Positions 60,582 through 64,000 of a stretch of DNA of 64,000 bases are shown piece by piece. Origin of the DNA: Mucor racemosus (taxonomy: Eukaryota > Mucoromycota > Mucoromycetes > Mucorales > Mucoraceae). The stretch spans positions 441,501-505,500 of the forward strand of contig JAPEHQ010000017.1 in the NCBI GenBank assembly GCA_027405735.1. The letters run 5' to 3'. The notes beneath the pieces are model-generated. The model had not been told where the DNA came from, did no database searches, and saw only the letters and a list, made by a program, of their open reading frames with translations. Made by a program: the position numbers and the translations under genes. How positions within the stretch are numbered: position 1 is the stretch's first letter; the number at the start of each line of letters is the position of its first letter.

Positions 60582-62008
60582 TTCATCATTATGCAAATGT
60601 ACAACAAGACGATACCCATAAAATCATGCCATTAAAAGTATGAGTATGATTTGTTTCAAACGAACAAATAGGTGGTTTATCTCGAATAACTACGTGTGGA
60701 GTTTTATATGTTAGATACTACCATGTTATGGTGAATCAAAAGTAATATACATTAATTACCATGCAAACCTAAAGAAGAAGAAGAAGAAGCTTAATAAATC
60801 AGAACTCAGAAATCAATTTCGCCGATGTCCTACTGTTACATCGAGTTAATTACATATATCATATCCATACCAACATCAATAAATAAATAAATAAAAAAGT
60901 ATTGTAGTAAAATTTGACAAGTCATTCAATCAGTGGTAATTCTTATTTATACACTGCATCTTTGCAAGGCCATAGAAAAATTCTTTAGTAATACAGAAAA
61001 TCTGGCACTGATTTTAAAAAATTGCATTTCCTAATATTGATTCTTCTGGCAATGGATCAGCACCTTCCAAACGTATCTCAAACAACCGTAATTCATTTGT
61101 AAATACATTTGCAACATCTCAAAATTAACAGTGTATATAATACAACTTATAAATAATAAATGATGGCAAAAAATCAGATTTGATTCAACATACCGAACGT
61201 TGTTTGTATAAGGTTGCACCACATGTACAAGAAATGTGGTACGGTCGTGTTCAATTTACATGGAAATGTATACAACTCCTTTTTTCCTCGTCATTTTTAT
61301 TATTGAAAAAGAAGAATGAATACGCTCCTAGTTATTTCAGAAGCATACAGTGCTTAATTTTATTGTTTGAAATCGCTGATTCTTGACATGATTTTTCATA
61401 AAATTATATATATTGCACGAGGCTGATGTGAGTGCGTGCGTGCGTGTGTATGTGTGTGTCTGTATTCTGTCCAACTTAATCTTTGAGATTAAATACCTAT
61501 TAATTGTTTAGATTCATCTTGGCGGTCGATGTATATATAATCAGAGAACTCTGTAAAATGTCTATGAAATGTCTTTCTCTATTTTTCTAGTCAATTATTA
61601 CTAGATATGATGATTTATTGTGGTGTATACTACTTTAGCACATGATTTAAGATAATAGCAGTATGTAATGTCAATGTTATCAAAAACACACAGGATAATA
61701 GAGGGATCAAAATCATTACCTTCATTTATGTTGTCATGTATATACAACGAGACATATGATTTGTCGTCTCTCATGTTCATTCCATCCCCCCCCCTCCTAA
61801 CATGCATGCAATTCGTAAGTAATTTTATGAGCAATCAGGGTTTTCCTATTTAGTCGAACAAAAGAGTACAAAGTACTTAAAAATGGGGTTGCAAAATAAA
61901 AATAAAAGTGTTACAAAGATTTGATACTAAAAAAAAATGGTATCCATCGAATTCTATATCAATGTATTTATTCATCTTTTTCTGTTTTATTTGTTTAAAA
62001 CAAGCATC
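60582..62008. other. Intergenic with short TG-rich repeat; P450 promoter at the right
   Basis: A GTGCGTGCGTGTGTATGTGTG-type stretch lies near 61430-61460. No gene was found. The P450 promoter and leader are expected in the last several hundred bases; an in-frame upstream ATG at 61937 could lengthen the P450 by 24 residues. Confidence 0.5.
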
Positions 62009-63758
62009 ATGGCTCGCTCATCTTCATTAGTGGCTGTACCAGCAGCGGGAACCCTATTTCTTGCTAGTGCAATTTATTTCTATTACAAAAACAAGAGACA
62101 ACAAGATTCCCTTCCTCCAAGAGCACCTGGTTATTTGCCTGTAGTTGGACACTTATTGCAGCTAATAAAGCCTGTTCCTGTTCAACAATTGTTTCATAAA
62201 TGGAGTCTTGAAGTTGGACCTATCTTTACTTGCTATTTTGGAAGTCAACGCTGGATTGTATTGAATTCTATTGAAACTTTCCGTGATTTGATCGTTGATC
62301 GCGGTACTGTATATTCTTCAAGAAATTTACCAGATACACTTGTTCATGATTTTATGCAAGGAGGTAAGTTTATATGGATGGTGTGCATTTCATACTTTTT
62401 GGTTAATTAACTCATTAAATGTGTAGATGAAGGCGGAGGATTTGCTTTCTTTCCTTATGGCGCAAGTTGGCGTAGATTACGAAGAATTGGTAAGAGTTTC
62501 ATCTATCTAAAATAAACTTTTTTTTTTTTTTTTTTTAATCATATTGTAAAACAGCACATAGTGGTTTGGTTAGAAACAAAATAGATGAATATCAACCGAT
62601 TCTTGATGAACGTCGTAATGTTCTCCTATCTCATCTGTACAACTTGAGTAATGAAAAATCAAATCTCTCGGGCCAAGGCGTTCATCTGTCCAATCTTATT
62701 GAACATTATACAATGACCAGTATTCTTGCTATTGCATTTGGTGACATGTGTAATTTCCAACCTGGTGATCCACTTTTGCATGAAGCATTTGCTCTCACTG
62801 AAAAGGCTGCAAGTACAATGAGTCCTTCTGATCAAGTTCGTGAATTCTTTCCCATTTTGAAAACTATTTGGCCTGTGAAGAGAGCAAAGTATCTTCATAT
62901 TCGTCAAGAATTTCATGAATTTTATGGTAGTTTGTTGGATCAATTCAAAGCCAAAATGAAAGAGGATAGCGATAATGTACCTGATTGTTTTGTAAAAGAG
63001 ATTATGAAATTGAATGAGCTCACTGATCTACAAATTATGAATTTCGTTGGTATCTTTGTGGGCGCTGGTTCAGATACAACAACTTCAACATTGGAGTGGA
63101 TATTGGCTTTTTTAGCAAATCATCCCGAGATTCAAGATAAAGCATTTTGTGAAATAAAGGATGCTATTGGTTTAGAGAGGCTTCCTGGTTCTCAAGATGG
63201 TATGTGTAAATTAGAAAGAGTGTATATAAATTCATTTGTAATAATTGTATTATAGAATCTTTACTTCCTTATTTGCAATGTATCATTATGGAAACTCTTC
63301 GTATTCGTCCTCCTGCTCCTATCGCAATTCCTCATGCTACTAGTAAAGATGATGTGTACAAGCATTGGTTTATTCCAAAAGACACAGTTGTTGTCATGAA
63401 TTTATTTGCTGTTCATCAAGATAATGAGCGTTATCCTAATCCAAATGTGTTTGAACCAGAACGTCATATGAGCTATGTACTGGAAAGTCAACAACGTAAA
63501 ATATTCACACAATCTGTAGAAGATCGCCCACATTTAAGTTTTTCCACAGGTCGTCGTGTTTGTGTCGGCATTCATTTAGCTGAACGTAGCTTGTATATGG
63601 CAGTTTCCATGTTATTAGCTAGCTTTAAATTTGAAAATATTGATTCCCCTATTGATGTCGATACTCCAAGAGATATACGTGCTGTTACTTGGTTACCTTC
63701 TGCTTATAATATTCGTCTAGTTCCAAGACATGAAAATATTACACAATTTTTTCAATAA
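62009..63758 (+). CDS. Cytochrome P450 monooxygenase
   Basis: Four exons in frame: 62009-62363, 62427-62489, 62555-63199 and 63256-63758; 521 residues, the usual fungal P450 size. An N-terminal membrane anchor (AAGTLFLASAIYFYYK) is followed by the proline-rich hinge LPPRAPGYLPVVGH. I-helix FVGAGSDTTTSTLEW, K-helix ETLRIRPP (ExxR), FEPERH and the heme loop FSTGRRVCVGIHLAERSL with Cys thiolate are all intact. It would sit in the ER with a CPR reductase. The FxxGxRxCxG signature is slightly altered, having Val after Cys, with Gly in the normal place. ATG 61937 would add a second hydrophobic stretch; 62009 gives a canonical single anchor, so I prefer it. Family and substrate cannot be named. Confidence 0.93.
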
Positions 63759-64000
63759 AACTACATGTGGTTATATAATTTTCCATGAAATGTGTGAGTA
63801 ACATATAACCAAAGGAACATTTTTACATGCAATATTTGATAGTCCGTTATCGCTTTTGATGAAGTATCTTTTGTACAGAATATCACCGGTTGCTCGGGGG
63901 AAAATATCAAATAATTTAAAAGAAAGACTTGAACTAAAAACACACTCTTTCTTTGCTTATAATCATATAATAAATCATGAACAACGAAATCAAAGAATCT
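63759..64000. other. Downstream of P450; possible start of another gene at the edge
   Basis: 3' flank of the P450 gene. An ATG near 63978 opens a frame to the window end (MNNEIKES), too short to judge. Confidence 0.2.

Noticed and set aside
61937..62008. Upstream ATG as P450 start
   Set aside because: It adds a second hydrophobic segment before a canonical membrane anchor; 62009 gives the usual topology and length, although the longer form cannot be excluded.

Overview
The window is nuclear DNA of a filamentous fungus, most likely an early-diverging one (Mucoromycota/Mucorales grade). It is strongly AT-rich, with genes cut by many short GT-AG introns (about 50-80 nt) and many A or T homopolymers. 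Its conserved genes are fungal or opisthokont: VPS34, CWH43, RIX7/NVL, ribosomal proteins eL20 and eL8, a Gemin2-like protein, a PHO80-type cyclin and a P450. Retained Gemin2, a dynein intermediate-chain fragment, a Crypton and an RNase H1-type hybrid-binding domain argue against a budding yeast. The exact species cannot be named from sequence alone.

Layout. 1-2.0 kb: dispersed repeats. 2.0-6.6 kb: nitronate monooxygenase and VPS34 in tandem on the minus strand. 7.8-9.2 kb: a SANT/Myb-like protein with 35 glutamines. 9.2-16.5 kb: a gene desert holding one pogo-like MITE and poly(A)/(T) tracts. 16.5-17.5 kb: a broken RNase-H1-HBD gene with a poly-tyrosine tract, next to a proline/serine-rich ORF. 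18.3-23.9 kb: an almost complete non-LTR retrotransposon. 24.4-29.8 kb: a 3CxxC zinc-binding protein and CWH43. 29.8-47.9 kb: a transposon-rich region. 48.0-55.5 kb: RIX7, eL20, eL8 and a cyclin. 57.3 kb: an isochorismatase-fold hydrolase. 58.2-59.1 kb: another repeat copy. 59.6-60.6 kb: Gemin2-like gene. 62.0-63.8 kb: cytochrome P450.

The most informative feature is the nest of mobile elements. Two dispersed repeat families, called R (four copies) and Q (three copies, two carrying an intron-containing fragment of a dynein intermediate-chain gene), act as landing pads. Every major insertion sits in one of their copies, and another copy in the same window shows the empty site. Family R holds a 417-bp hairpin-array MITE with a 10-bp target duplication, a 401-bp TA-flanked MITE, and an intact Crypton flanked by an 11-bp direct repeat. 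Family Q holds a TG...CA solo LTR with a 5-bp duplication and the LINE with a 13-bp duplication. Insertion boundaries can therefore be read at base level without outside data.

The conserved genes fall into recognisable cell processes. RIX7, eL20 and eL8 belong to 60S ribosome production, and RIX7 and eL20 share a 246-bp divergent promoter. VPS34 acts in endosome/autophagy lipid signalling, CWH43 in GPI-anchor remodelling, and Gemin2 in snRNP assembly. There are no operons. Exon joins marked as resolved were checked by reading frame across splice sites; other joins are approximate.
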